Notes under the pieces: generated by a model
Database searches by the model: none
What the model was told of the DNA's origin: nothing
What the model saw: the letters and a program-made list of their open reading frames with translations, nothing else
Made by a program: the position numbers and the translations under genes
Shown here: positions 51,908 through 61,356 of the stretch, piece by piece
Layout: the number at the start of each line of letters is the position of its first letter
Numbering within the stretch: the stretch's first letter is position 1
NCBI RefSeq assembly: GCF_000378185.1
Contig: NZ_KB899377.1
Coordinates: 434,001 to 498,000, forward strand
Origin: Salinimonas chungwhensis DSM 16280
GTDB taxonomy: Bacteria; Pseudomonadota; Gammaproteobacteria; Enterobacterales; Alteromonadaceae
DNA length: 64,000 bases
Reading direction: 5' to 3'

Positions 51908-53746
51908 ATGCGTACCGTAGCGTTTTTGTTTTCTGCTTTTTTATCGTGTTGTTGTCTTGCCCAATCCGCATTAAGTGATGAGCCTGAAACCTGGCTGGGG
52001 CAAAAGCTGATGCTGGATTTTCGCTATTTTTGTGAGGATTCGACCGCGTCAGCTGAATGTCGCACTCCCATGACTCATCTGCCGGATGCAGTGAAGTCGT
52101 TACTGATAACCGGGCGGATCGGCGGTGTCATTCTGTTCGCGCAGAACATAGAAAATACCCGCCAACTGGTCAATCTCAACTATGAGTTACAAACGCTGAT
52201 GGCGGCACATAATCTGCCGCCATTGTTTATTGCTATTGACCAGGAAGGTGGCCGGGTGGCACGTATTCCTGATGATATGGCAACCCGCTTTGTGGGTAAT
52301 ATGGCTATCGGCGCAGCTGGTCAGCCGGCGGATGAGCAGTTTGCTCAACAAGTGGCCAGCGGTTTGGCCTCATCAATGAAACAACTGGGCTTTAATGTTA
52401 ACTTTGCGCCCTCGGTAGATGTGAATGTTAATCCGGCCAATCCGGTTATTAATGTGCGCAGTTACGGTGAGTCTCCTGAGCATGTTGCCAGGCTCGGCGC
52501 AATTACTGTTGAGGCATTGCAATCACATAATGTGCTTAGCGCGATTAAACACTTCCCCGGACATGGTGACACCCATGTGGACAGTCACACTGGCTTACCC
52601 CTGGTCACCCATAATAAAAGCCGGATTGAGGCCGTGGATTTACAGCCGTTTAAACACATTATTAATTCCGGTACCTCTGCGGCAATGATAATGACAGCGC
52701 ACATTCAGTATCCGGCGCTGGATGATACCCGCATTCAAACCCGTAACGGCAACAAGCAGGTGATACCCGCCACCTTATCAAAGAAGATATTAACCGGGTT
52801 GTTGAGAGAAGAGATGGGTTACACCGGGCTGATTGTTACCGATGCCATGGATATGGCAGGCATCGCTCATTATTTTACACCTGCTCAAGCGTTGCAGCGC
52901 ACATTTGAGGCGGGCGCGGATATTGCGCTGATGCCATTTGTGATCCGCAACAAAAGTGACATCGCCAAATTTCATACGTTACGCAAAGCGTTGCTGCGGA
53001 AAATCACTTCAAACGCACAGGAGCTCGGCGCAATGCAAGCGTCGGCATTACGCATCGCGCGGACGAAGACAAAATTTGATGTAGGCAGCTATATTAAGGC
53101 TCCGCTGTCACAACGCCTGCAAACTGCCAGTAAGTTACCCGACACAGCCTCGCTGGAGACCGAGCAAGCTCTGGCCGATGCGGCAATAACCTTACTCAGA
53201 GGGCAGGGCAATCTGCCGCTTTCGCAGTCAGGTCGCTGGCGCATTGTGATGCCTGATGCTGCCCGCTGTCGGGCCATAGTTAGCGCAATAAGCAATCTAA
53301 ATAAAACGCTGACGGTGGCTTGCAGAGCGCTTTTGGATACGCCGGCTACCTTACCTTGGCAAACCTGGTATCCAGACGATGTATTGATTGTGGGTGATAT
53401 CACCCCACAGCATACAGTGGCAGAGATGGGCGGGCTGGATGACCCACGTGCGCTAAACCGACGGACCGCGTTACCACGTCGCCACAATTTTCTGAAAACA
53501 CTGATGAAAACCGCTGAAACCGGCAACGCTACCACGGTGTTTGTGGCTATGCGAGCGCCTTATAATGTGGCCGACTTTTATCCGTTCAGTGATGTGCAAC
53601 TGGCAACATTTGGCTATAACGTGGAGGTGACGGAGGCTGGTGAGGCACGCGGCGCGGTATTTACTTCGCTGGCAAAAACGTTGCTGGGAATTCATACGCC
53701 TATGGGTCGTTCACCGGTAACCATTGATATACCGGCTGACCACTAG
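51908..53746 (+). CDS. Secreted glycoside hydrolase family 3 beta-N-acetylglucosaminidase (NagZ-like) with C-terminal extension
   Basis: 612 residues from ATG 51908 (GTG at 51902 is the only upstream alternative). Signal peptide about 1-22. GH3 domain (about 30-385): AIDQEGGRVARIPD, FAPSVDVNVNP, KHFPGHGDTHVDSH (214-227; the His/Asp acid-base dyad of bacterial NagZ) and IVTDAMDMAGI (nucleophile Asp). The remaining 230 residues are not in cytosolic NagZ. It should remove non-reducing GlcNAc from muropeptides, in periplasm. It faces the murQ operon tail to tail. Confidence 0.93.
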   Translation: MRTVAFLFSAFLSCCCLAQSALSDEPETWLGQKLMLDFRYFCEDSTASAECRTPMTHLPDAVKSLLITGRIGGVILFAQNIENTRQLVNLNYELQTLMAAHNLPPLFIAIDQEGGRVARIPDDMATRFVGNMAIGAAGQPADEQFAQQVASGLASSMKQLGFNVNFAPSVDVNVNPANPVINVRSYGESPEHVARLGAITVEALQSHNVLSAIKHFPGHGDTHVDSHTGLPLVTHNKSRIEAVDLQPFKHIINSGTSAAMIMTAHIQYPALDDTRIQTRNGNKQVIPATLSKKILTGLLREEMGYTGLIVTDAMDMAGIAHYFTPAQALQRTFEAGADIALMPFVIRNKSDIAKFHTLRKALLRKITSNAQELGAMQASALRIARTKTKFDVGSYIKAPLSQRLQTASKLPDTASLETEQALADAAITLLRGQGNLPLSQSGRWRIVMPDAARCRAIVSAISNLNKTLTVACRALLDTPATLPWQTWYPDDVLIVGDITPQHTVAEMGGLDDPRALNRRTALPRRHNFLKTLMKTAETGNATTVFVAMRAPYNVADFYPFSDVQLATFGYNVEVTEAGEARGAVFTSLAKTLLGIHTPMGRSPVTIDIPADH

Positions 53747-53751
53747 CGCGA

Positions 53752-55083
53752 TTACAGCCGAATAACCGTGCAGTCTGCTACGGCGATACAGGGCGTATCA
53801 TGCCGGGTAAAAATAAGCGCCGGGCGAATATTCTGGCGCAGTGTATCGGGCGCATCAGGGCCATCACCAGCGCATCTGGAAATAACCACTGGCAGACTAG
53901 TGCGAACAGTTAGTAAGTCCTCGCTGTCTATAAGGCGGTTATAACCTTGCCTGAGCAATTTTTTGTAAACAGTATCTGTGAGCGTCAGTGGCTGATGAAC
54001 CCGATAAGGACGATCGGCCAGTAATTGCCAGTCATCACAGGCAAGTTCAGTAAAACCACAACGCTCTTTTAAATCGCCCACATCGGTAATCAACGCATGC
54101 TCGGCAATCCGATTAATACTGACATCGGCAAAATAACGATATGATGTGCTGCCAAGTTGAACATGGCGCAGCAATAAATCACACATGCCATCTTCAATAT
54201 TTTCAGGAATACTAAAGTAGTCCGGGGGATGTGTTTCATCCACAGTGCCGGTAAGCCTAAGCGTCGCATAGTGCAGTGCTGCCACATTCATTTTACGGGC
54301 GGTTTGTCGGCACGGGTCGCCCAGATATGCGCCGCTCTCAATCAGGATTGTACTGCAAAGCCGGGCAATGGTATCGCCGAAACAACGCGCAGAATAGGCA
54401 TCGACGTAGCGGGCAATGCCCGCATCAAAGTGCACGCTGAGCATCTGGTATAAACTGGCAATAGTGTGCATGGCCCTGTCGCGTTTATCATCGATTCCTT
54501 GGCTGGCATCAAAAGGCGGTGCAAAAAAACTCAGGGTCGCCGGTGCATGGCTGGCATGCCCGGCCCGGTAATAGGCATTTTGGTCGTGAAGATTAAATGC
54601 CAGATGTGGTGCAAACCGTTTTACCTGCTGCATTAGCAGCGCACCTTCCGGAGTTTGCAAGGCTCTGGCGTCACGATTTATATCAATCCCCTGGGCGTTG
54701 CGTCGCGTGTTGGCCAGCGCACCATCGGGATTGAGCATAACAATAAAACAAAGCCGGCAGCGCTGCAGCAACGAGGTGGGCGCGACAGCATCAATCTGGT
54801 GGCCCAGTATGTGAAACCAGTCAAGTACAGCAGCGGTTGCCGTAGACTCATCACCATGCATCTGTGTCCAGCCCATTATACGAACATCGCCGCTACCGGC
54901 TTCCAATTGATAAATCGGTCTGCCTGCATAGGAATGACCAAGTAATGTCAGCTTTATGCCGGGAAGTCTGGCCAGCGTTTGCATTACCGGATAGATATCA
55001 TCCGGTGTCAGCTGCGGCTTGGTCAGACAGCGCCAGTGTAAAGCATCGTATTGCGCCAGTAGCGTTGTTATATACGCGCTCAT
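53752..55083 (-). CDS. M14-family zinc carboxypeptidase-like protein, candidate murein peptide amidase
   Basis: 443 residues, no signal peptide, so cytosolic. Zinc ligands: MHGDES (His and Glu, about 74-77) and the later His in FNLHDQN; NPDGALANTRRNAQGIDINRD carries the substrate arginine region, and the catalytic Glu is in LIESGAYLGD. Members of this family include MpaA, which cuts the gamma-D-Glu-diaminopimelate bond of muropeptides. The stop of the FAD/Fe-S gene overlaps its ATG by one base (TAATG), so it is in the murQ operon and acts in the same path. Confidence 0.85.
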   Translation of the reverse strand: MSAYITTLLAQYDALHWRCLTKPQLTPDDIYPVMQTLARLPGIKLTLLGHSYAGRPIYQLEAGSGDVRIMGWTQMHGDESTATAAVLDWFHILGHQIDAVAPTSLLQRCRLCFIVMLNPDGALANTRRNAQGIDINRDARALQTPEGALLMQQVKRFAPHLAFNLHDQNAYYRAGHASHAPATLSFFAPPFDASQGIDDKRDRAMHTIASLYQMLSVHFDAGIARYVDAYSARCFGDTIARLCSTILIESGAYLGDPCRQTARKMNVAALHYATLRLTGTVDETHPPDYFSIPENIEDGMCDLLLRHVQLGSTSYRYFADVSINRIAEHALITDVGDLKERCGFTELACDDWQLLADRPYRVHQPLTLTDTVYKKLLRQGYNRLIDSEDLLTVRTSLPVVISRCAGDGPDAPDTLRQNIRPALIFTRHDTPCIAVADCTVIRL

Positions 55084-57908
55084 TAGTCTATCCGAGAAGT
55101 TTGTAAAGGCTTACTAACTTCGTTCATGAGATATACGATATGGTCGTAAGGGATGCCACTGGCCTGACGCAGACCGATTTCACAGGTTCGGCTGTTACTG
55201 ATGCCGCGTTGACAGTTTTCTGCAAGTGCAGCGGGTAACGGAGCCAGTGCAGCCTGGTTCAGCGCCGGTGTGGTGAAGCCCTTGTCCCCGGCAAAACCAC
55301 AACAGGTAATGTGATCCGGAATGATGATCTGTTCGCACAGCATCCGGGTCAGCGCTTTTAGCGCCTTTCCTGAATCCAGGTGCTGACTACTGCAGGTTAC
55401 ATGCAGGACCACAGGATCTGTCAGAGGTGTGATGTGCAGACGCGGGGCAACCACTTCATACAGATATTGCGCCATCTCCATCATCCTGATGCCAGGAAAA
55501 TTGTGACTGCTCAGGGCACAGGCGCCATTGTCTGTAATCACCGTATAGCGACCATGTTCGCTGGCCTGCTCCAATGCCTGTTGCAGCGACTCGCGATACG
55601 AGCGGGCTGCGGTTTGGTTGCCATGGCTGTCAAATGGCTGACCACAGCACAAGGATGGCATTGCAGGCGGGTAGCGCACTTCAATGTGCGCTTTATTAAG
55701 CAGGCTGACTACTGTATCGGCCAGATTATAAGAAGACTTATCGCTGCCAAAGATTCGGTTGGGGCAACTGACCAGATAGACCACTTTATCCTCAAACGAC
55801 TTACTGCGTTGTTGCCAAACGCGGGCAGCTGAAGGTGTCGAGGCCGGATACACAGGTATAGCGTCATTAACCTGATGCAAAAAAGCGGTAAATTTACTCA
55901 GGCGCGATTTTGCAATCACCGGGGAGAGTGCATCTGCGGTGCGTAAAAAACCACGGGCAACTTTGTGCGCGCGGGACAGGTCAGAGGCCATGCTACTGAG
56001 GGCGTTCGGGTGTGCTTTGTAACGGCGTTGCTTAATCCATTCACCGGTATCAATTCCCACCGGACAGGCGGTAGCACACAAGCCGGTGGCAGCACAGGTT
56101 TTATCGCCTAAATAGGCAAATGCGTTATCGATTTCCTGACGGGTCTCTTCAGGTAGCAGTGAAGCTCTGCGCATCAACGCTATGCGCTGTCGCGGTGTGA
56201 GTGTGAGCGAGGCTGAAGGACACTGAGGCTCACAAAATCCACATTCAATGCAGTTATCAATGATGGGATCAACGGCTGGAAGCTGTTTGAGGTGCTTCAA
56301 ATGTGCCTGTGAATCATTATTGATGATAACGCCGGGATTAAGAATATCACCCGGGTCCAGGATCTGCTTAATACGGCGCATCACCGCGGCTGCTTCATGG
56401 CCCCATTGCAGTGCTATAAAAGGTGCCATATTGCGCCCGGTCCCATGCTCGGCCTTTAATGTTCCGTTTAGCTCCCCAACGACCAGGTTGCTGACATCAT
56501 GAATAAACTGTCGGTAACGCTCAATCTGTTCAGCAGTGTCAAAGCGCTGGGTAAACACAAAATGCACATTGCCATCCAGCGCATGACCAAAAATAATCGC
56601 CTCATCATACTGATAACGTGCAAACAGCACAGCCAGCGCGCGCAGGCCATCGGCCAGCCGGTTAATATCAAATGCCACATCTTCAATGATGACGGTAGTG
56701 GCATTTTCGCGGACGGCGCCGACTGCCGGAAACAGTCCCTTACGGATCTTCCAGAGCGTATCTATAACCTGTTGGTCGGCGGTAAAAGGTTGCAGCGGTA
56801 ACACCGAGCCGGCGTGCGCGAAATCCCCGACAACTGTGCCTTTAGCCTGCTCCAGCGCATGCATATTATCTGCAGTTAGCTCAATAAGGAGCGCCACATT
56901 ATCCGGGGCAATCGGCCTGGTGGAAAATGGTGCCAGCAAGCTGGCGACAGAGTTCAGCGCGCGCGCATCCATCAGCTCTACCGCGTCGGCACCGGCGTTG
57001 GCCAGCGTGGGAATAATTGCGCAGGCCTGGTCGGCTGATTCAAACAGATAAAGGCCAGTATAACGATGTGGGGGTATCAGTACCGTTTGGTAGGTAATAT
57101 CAGCAATAAACCCAAGTGTCCCTTCCGAGCCAATCAACAGGTGACTGATAATCTCTACCGGCTCGTCAAAATCCAGCAGAGCGTTTAATCCATATCCGAG
57201 GGTATTTTTGAATCTGAACTGATGTCGGATGGTTTCAACTAATGCAGAGTTTGCCCTGACCTCATCACGCAATTGTTCAATCTCTTTGATAATACCTTGA
57301 TGCTTTTGATAAAACTGCGCTACCGAATGCTTATCCTGAGTATTAACCTGTGTACCATCAGCCAGAATAAAAGTGAGGCCACTTAATGTGTGATAGCTAT
57401 TATGCTTAACGCCGCAACACATACCCGAAGCGTTGTTTGCCGCAATACCGCCGATTTTGCAGGTGGCAATAGACGCCGGATCCGGGCCAATTTTACGCCC
57501 GTAGGGAGCCAGCAGTTTGTTTGCCTGCGCCCCGATTATGCCGGGTTGCAAGGTGATTCGCTTACCATCGTGCGTGATGGTCGACTGTTGCCAGTCCGGA
57601 CTGAGCAGTAGTAAAACCGAGTCACTGATGGCCTGGCCGGATAAGCTGGTACCGGCGGCGCGAAAGGTCACTGGCACCAGCCAGCGGCAAGCCAGCCTGA
57701 GCACACGTTGAACTTCACCGGCATTATTCAGCCTGAGTACCAGCCTGGGCGTTAAATGATAAAAGCTGGCATCTGTGCTGTATGCAAGCCGACGACTGAT
57801 ATCCTTAATCAGCTGTTCGGGGTTTAGTATCCCTTCCAGCTGATCCATGAAGGCGTCCCAGTGATTTTTTACACAATACAGCGCTTCTTCAGACACGTCA
57901 GTTTTCAC
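55083..57908 (-). CDS. FAD- and Fe-S-binding D-lactate dehydrogenase-like oxidoreductase
   Basis: 941 residues, a GlcD-GlcF type fusion. FAD_binding_4 domain (about 40-270): FRAAGTSLSGQAIS; FAD-oxidase C domain (about 270-520); two 4Fe-4S motifs, CIECGFCEPQC (about 550-560) and CAATGLCATACPVG (about 604-616); and two CCG cysteine motifs (LCCGQPFDSHG about 750, CCGFAGDKG about 866). Members oxidise D-lactate or D-2-hydroxyacids at the membrane. In this operon the natural substrate is D-lactate freed by MurQ. Translationally coupled to the M14 gene. Confidence 0.9.
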   Translation of the reverse strand: MKTDVSEEALYCVKNHWDAFMDQLEGILNPEQLIKDISRRLAYSTDASFYHLTPRLVLRLNNAGEVQRVLRLACRWLVPVTFRAAGTSLSGQAISDSVLLLLSPDWQQSTITHDGKRITLQPGIIGAQANKLLAPYGRKIGPDPASIATCKIGGIAANNASGMCCGVKHNSYHTLSGLTFILADGTQVNTQDKHSVAQFYQKHQGIIKEIEQLRDEVRANSALVETIRHQFRFKNTLGYGLNALLDFDEPVEIISHLLIGSEGTLGFIADITYQTVLIPPHRYTGLYLFESADQACAIIPTLANAGADAVELMDARALNSVASLLAPFSTRPIAPDNVALLIELTADNMHALEQAKGTVVGDFAHAGSVLPLQPFTADQQVIDTLWKIRKGLFPAVGAVRENATTVIIEDVAFDINRLADGLRALAVLFARYQYDEAIIFGHALDGNVHFVFTQRFDTAEQIERYRQFIHDVSNLVVGELNGTLKAEHGTGRNMAPFIALQWGHEAAAVMRRIKQILDPGDILNPGVIINNDSQAHLKHLKQLPAVDPIIDNCIECGFCEPQCPSASLTLTPRQRIALMRRASLLPEETRQEIDNAFAYLGDKTCAATGLCATACPVGIDTGEWIKQRRYKAHPNALSSMASDLSRAHKVARGFLRTADALSPVIAKSRLSKFTAFLHQVNDAIPVYPASTPSAARVWQQRSKSFEDKVVYLVSCPNRIFGSDKSSYNLADTVVSLLNKAHIEVRYPPAMPSLCCGQPFDSHGNQTAARSYRESLQQALEQASEHGRYTVITDNGACALSSHNFPGIRMMEMAQYLYEVVAPRLHITPLTDPVVLHVTCSSQHLDSGKALKALTRMLCEQIIIPDHITCCGFAGDKGFTTPALNQAALAPLPAALAENCQRGISNSRTCEIGLRQASGIPYDHIVYLMNEVSKPLQTSRID

Positions 57909-57965
57909 AATCAGGAGTCATAACGTCATTTAATTGGATAACGCCAGTGCAAGCAACCGGTTTAT

Positions 57966-59114
57966 TTATTCCGGGTACAGTAAATAGGCCGCCCGACGTT
58001 GTTTAAATGCATCTAAATCTGCCTTCCATTGCTGCTCAATCTGTTGCGCGCTCTGGCCGGCCACGATGGCTTTTCGCAGCGCATCAGTGCCGGCCAGCTT
58101 GTCAAAAAAATCAGGATGGGTGAAAAATGTTTCACCTGCTTCGGTAAATTGTTGGTATGTTGAAATCAGCAAACTGATGTCAAACCCAGCCAGGGTGGAG
58201 CGGCGTAAATCCCGGGCCATCAGCTGAGCGCCTTCCAGTTTCGGAGAGGGTGCTGCAGGGCGGCTTTGGGGAGTAATCGTTAAATCACCCAGACGAATCT
58301 TATCATGTCCGATAAGCTGAAAAGGATACTCGGTGCCCCGGCCCACACTGACACTGGTAGCCTCAAATAAACACAGCGACGGATATAACCGGATGGCGGC
58401 TGGATTAGGTAAGTTGGGGCTGGGCGCGATAGGCAGCCTTACGGGCATGGTGCGCGTATAATCAGCCACCGGCACCGTATGCAATGTTAACGCTTCAGCG
58501 GCATTGATCCAGCGTTCGCCTTTTATCATTCTGGCCAGCTCAGCCACGGTCATACCATGTAACAGCGGCAAGGGATCCATGCCCACAAACGATGCAAAGC
58601 CTGGCTGTCTGACCGGGCCATCGATAAACGCGCCGTTTGGATTGGGCCGGTCCAGCACAAGTACCTCAACACCATGCTCGGCTGCGGCTTCCATTACATA
58701 ATGCAGTGTGCTTATGTAAGTATAAAAACGAGCTCCGACATCCTGAATATCAAAAAGTAATATATCTACATCACTGAGCATGTCAGGAGATGGTTTTTTA
58801 TTTTTGCCATACAATGACACCACCGGGAGACCGGTTTTAGTATCCATATTGTCAATGACAGTTTCTCCGGCCGCCTGCTGACCGCGAAAACCATGCTCAG
58901 GCGCCATTACCTTTATAACGTTGATATTCTGGTTTAAAAGAAAGTCCACCAAATGGGCGTCACTGGTCTGGCTGGTTTGATTTACCACAGCTGCAACCCG
59001 TTTATTTTGAAGTAGCGGAAGATAATTATCGGGTTGCGCGGCGCCCACAGTAATAGCGCCCGCCGGTAGGGCGAGTGTAACCAGAGCCAGCCATAGAAAA
59101 AGTAGTCGTATCAT
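57966..59114 (-). CDS. namZ: DUF1343 exo-beta-N-acetylmuramidase (NamZ type)
   Basis: 382 residues. Signal peptide (LALVTLALPAGA). DUF1343 motifs: APEHGFRGQQAAGE, LFDIQDVGARFYTYISTL, LDRPNPNG, APSPNLPNPAAIRLYPSLC and SVGRGTEYPFQLIG. The Bacillus member is NamZ, which removes MurNAc from the non-reducing end of peptidoglycan chains. It overlaps murQ by 4 nt, an expected partner. Confidence 0.92.
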   Translation of the reverse strand: MIRLLFLWLALVTLALPAGAITVGAAQPDNYLPLLQNKRVAAVVNQTSQTSDAHLVDFLLNQNINVIKVMAPEHGFRGQQAAGETVIDNMDTKTGLPVVSLYGKNKKPSPDMLSDVDILLFDIQDVGARFYTYISTLHYVMEAAAEHGVEVLVLDRPNPNGAFIDGPVRQPGFASFVGMDPLPLLHGMTVAELARMIKGERWINAAEALTLHTVPVADYTRTMPVRLPIAPSPNLPNPAAIRLYPSLCLFEATSVSVGRGTEYPFQLIGHDKIRLGDLTITPQSRPAAPSPKLEGAQLMARDLRRSTLAGFDISLLISTYQQFTEAGETFFTHPDFFDKLAGTDALRKAIVAGQSAQQIEQQWKADLDAFKQRRAAYLLYPE

Positions 59115-60037
59115 GATGAGGTCTCTGCTGCGCGTCGAAGAAAACCGTTATGGTGTGTCAGTGACTGTCTGGCCGCTTTCGCATCCATCCCGGTGAGAAT
59201 CATTAAAATAGCCACCTTGGTCTGCTGCGCTGAGTCGTTAAGTGCTGTTCGCGCTGTTGCGGCGTCGCAGTCGGTAGCCTGCATAACGATACGTATAGCT
59301 CGGGCTTTGAGCTTTTGGTTACTGGCATTTACGTCCACCATCAGATTTTGGTAGGTTTTGCCCAGTCGGATCATAGCGGCCGTCGACAGGATGTTTAAAA
59401 TCATTTTTTGCGCTGTACCAGATTTCATGCGCGTGGAGCCGGTGAGTGCTTCAGGCCCCACCACCGGGCATAAGGCCACATCAGCTGCTTGCAACACCGG
59501 CGAGTCGGGCGTACAGGCTACTCCGACAGTGGCACAGCCATGTTCACGGGCACAAGTCAGCGCCCCGGTGACATAGGGTGTACGCCCGCTGGCTGAAAGA
59601 CCCACTACGATGTCGCTGGCGTTGATATTGTAAGCCTTAAGGTCGGAGCAGCCCGCGTCGCTGTTATCCTCCGCGCCTTCAACGGCGTGCATGACGGCTG
59701 GCTCCCCGCCGGCAATAATGCCGACAACCAGTGAGTCAGGTACAGAAAATGTCGGTCGACATTCCACCGCATCAAGAATACCCAGCCTGCCGCTGGTGCC
59801 CGCGCCGACATAAAAGAGCCGCCCGCCCCGGTTAAGGCTGGCAACTATTAGATCCACCGCCTCGGCAATTTGTGGAGCAATCCTGGCGATGGCTGGCGCC
59901 ACCTTATGGTCTTCGTCGTTGATGCTACGCACAATCTCCAGCGATGTCCCTTCATCGATGGCCATTGTGGCCGGGTTTCTGCCTTCTGATATCAGCGTAT
60001 CAAGCTGCTTCAGCAACGTATCGTCATTGCCTGTCAT
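59111..60037 (-). CDS. murQ: N-acetylmuramic acid 6-phosphate etherase
   Basis: 308 residues (E. coli 298). SIS fold: YVGAGTSGRLGILDAVECRPTF, AVEGAEDN (catalytic Glu), GLSASGRTPYVTGAL and STRMKSGTAQKMILN. It cleaves MurNAc-6-phosphate to GlcNAc-6-phosphate and D-lactate in the cytosol. It is the first gene of the operon murQ-namZ-FAD/Fe-S-M14. No murR/rpiR-type regulator or murP permease is adjacent, and no kinase (AnmK, MurK) lies in the window. Confidence 0.96.
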   Translation of the reverse strand: MTGNDDTLLKQLDTLISEGRNPATMAIDEGTSLEIVRSINDEDHKVAPAIARIAPQIAEAVDLIVASLNRGGRLFYVGAGTSGRLGILDAVECRPTFSVPDSLVVGIIAGGEPAVMHAVEGAEDNSDAGCSDLKAYNINASDIVVGLSASGRTPYVTGALTCAREHGCATVGVACTPDSPVLQAADVALCPVVGPEALTGSTRMKSGTAQKMILNILSTAAMIRLGKTYQNLMVDVNASNQKLKARAIRIVMQATDCDAATARTALNDSAQQTKVAILMILTGMDAKAARQSLTHHNGFLRRAAETSS

Positions 60038-60065
60038 GAAATACCTGTTAATTAAGTCGTAAAGT

Positions 60066-60085
60066 CAGACAGTATCTACTGTCTG
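60066..60085. promoter_or_regulatory. Perfect palindrome in the murQ/alr divergent region
   Basis: CAGACAGTA, spacer TC, TACTGTCTG. All nine pairs match. It is 29 nt upstream of murQ and 105 nt upstream of alr. Nothing downstream makes it a terminator. A transcription-factor site for this scavenging operon is the best guess. A second inverted repeat (TATCGCA/TGCGATA, 60127-60162) lies nearer alr. Confidence 0.6.
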
Positions 60086-60189
60086 CATAAAGTCTTTAAG
60101 CCTACCAAAATACCAGCCCTGCCACCTATCGCAAATAATTTACCGGCGACGGTTATGCGATATCTCTGCCTGATAATTTTCGTGCTACT

Positions 60190-61305
60190 ATGCCACTAAC
60201 GGCAAATCCTTCATTTAGCACTATTACGTTGAGCAGACAAACTCAGGCTATCATCCACGCAGATGCCATTATCAATAATTTTGAATACCTGAATGGACTG
60301 GCCCCGGAAAGCCAGTCTATGGTGGTTATAAAAGCCGATGCCTACGGGCATGGTGCGGTAAATATTGCGCAAATTTTAAAGGGTATAGCACCAGCTTTTG
60401 CGGTGGCAATTACCGAAGAAGCAATAAAATTGCGGCAGGCCGGTATAGACGCGCCTCTGGTGGTGCTTGAGGGGCCGCATCAGCAGGAAGAATGTGTCCA
60501 GGCCCGGGACGAAAATCTGATTTTAGTGGTACACGATAGCCAACAGCTCGACTGGATAAGAAATATGACGCCGGAGCGTCCACCGGTTATCTGGCTGAAA
60601 ATAGATACTGGCATGCACCGTCTGGGAATGACCCCTGCTGACGCAGCGAGAGCGCTTCATCAATACCGTGATATTCTCACCACAGACTGCGTACTGTTAA
60701 CCCATATGGCCTGTGCCGATGATTTAGAAAATACCGCGACCCGACAGCAACTCGAGACGTTTAATACACTGGCCGCTTCTGCCGGTCTGGGAGTGAGTAT
60801 CGCCAATTCGCCTGCAACACTGGGCTGGCCGGATACGCATGGTACCTGGAATCGTATAGGGCTGGGTGTTTTTGGTAGTGATCCGATTCATGCTGCTGAC
60901 TATCAGGCACGGTTACAGCCAGCTATGACGCTAAGTGCATCCGTCATTGCGTTACGGGAGGTGAAAGCCGGTGATGCAGTCGGCTATGGTGAGTATTGGC
61001 GCGCTCGTCAGGACAGCCTGATCGCAACGGTAGGCGTAGGCTATGCTGATGGCTATCCCCGTCATTGCCCCAATGGAACGCCCGTCATCATCAGAGGTCA
61101 GCGTGCACCGCTGGCCGGGCGTGTGTCGATGGATATGCTTACCGTCGATGTAACTGATATTGCAGGGATTCAGGTTGGTGACATGGTTGAGCTATGGGGA
61201 GAGCAATTGCGTATTGAGGAGGTAGCCGCTTGTGCCAACACAATCTCCTATGAGTTAATGACCCGTGTCTCGCCAAGGGTTCCGCGCATTGTTCGCCATC
61301 GGTAG
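60190..61305 (+). CDS. alr: Alanine racemase
   Basis: 371 residues. PLP lysine K48 in VIKADAYGHGAV, catalytic Tyr in VGVGYADGYPRHCPN, and RVSMDMLTVDVTD; C-terminal beta domain from about 240. It interconverts L- and D-alanine, needed for wall synthesis and for use of D-Ala from muropeptides. Divergent from murQ. E. coli has two (Alr, DadX); which one this matches is not decided. Confidence 0.94.
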   Translation: MPLTANPSFSTITLSRQTQAIIHADAIINNFEYLNGLAPESQSMVVIKADAYGHGAVNIAQILKGIAPAFAVAITEEAIKLRQAGIDAPLVVLEGPHQQEECVQARDENLILVVHDSQQLDWIRNMTPERPPVIWLKIDTGMHRLGMTPADAARALHQYRDILTTDCVLLTHMACADDLENTATRQQLETFNTLAASAGLGVSIANSPATLGWPDTHGTWNRIGLGVFGSDPIHAADYQARLQPAMTLSASVIALREVKAGDAVGYGEYWRARQDSLIATVGVGYADGYPRHCPNGTPVIIRGQRAPLAGRVSMDMLTVDVTDIAGIQVGDMVELWGEQLRIEEVAACANTISYELMTRVSPRVPRIVRHR

Positions 61306-61356
61306 GCGACTCATGCCCCTTGCTAATATTAATAATCACCAGCAAAAAAGAAAAAT

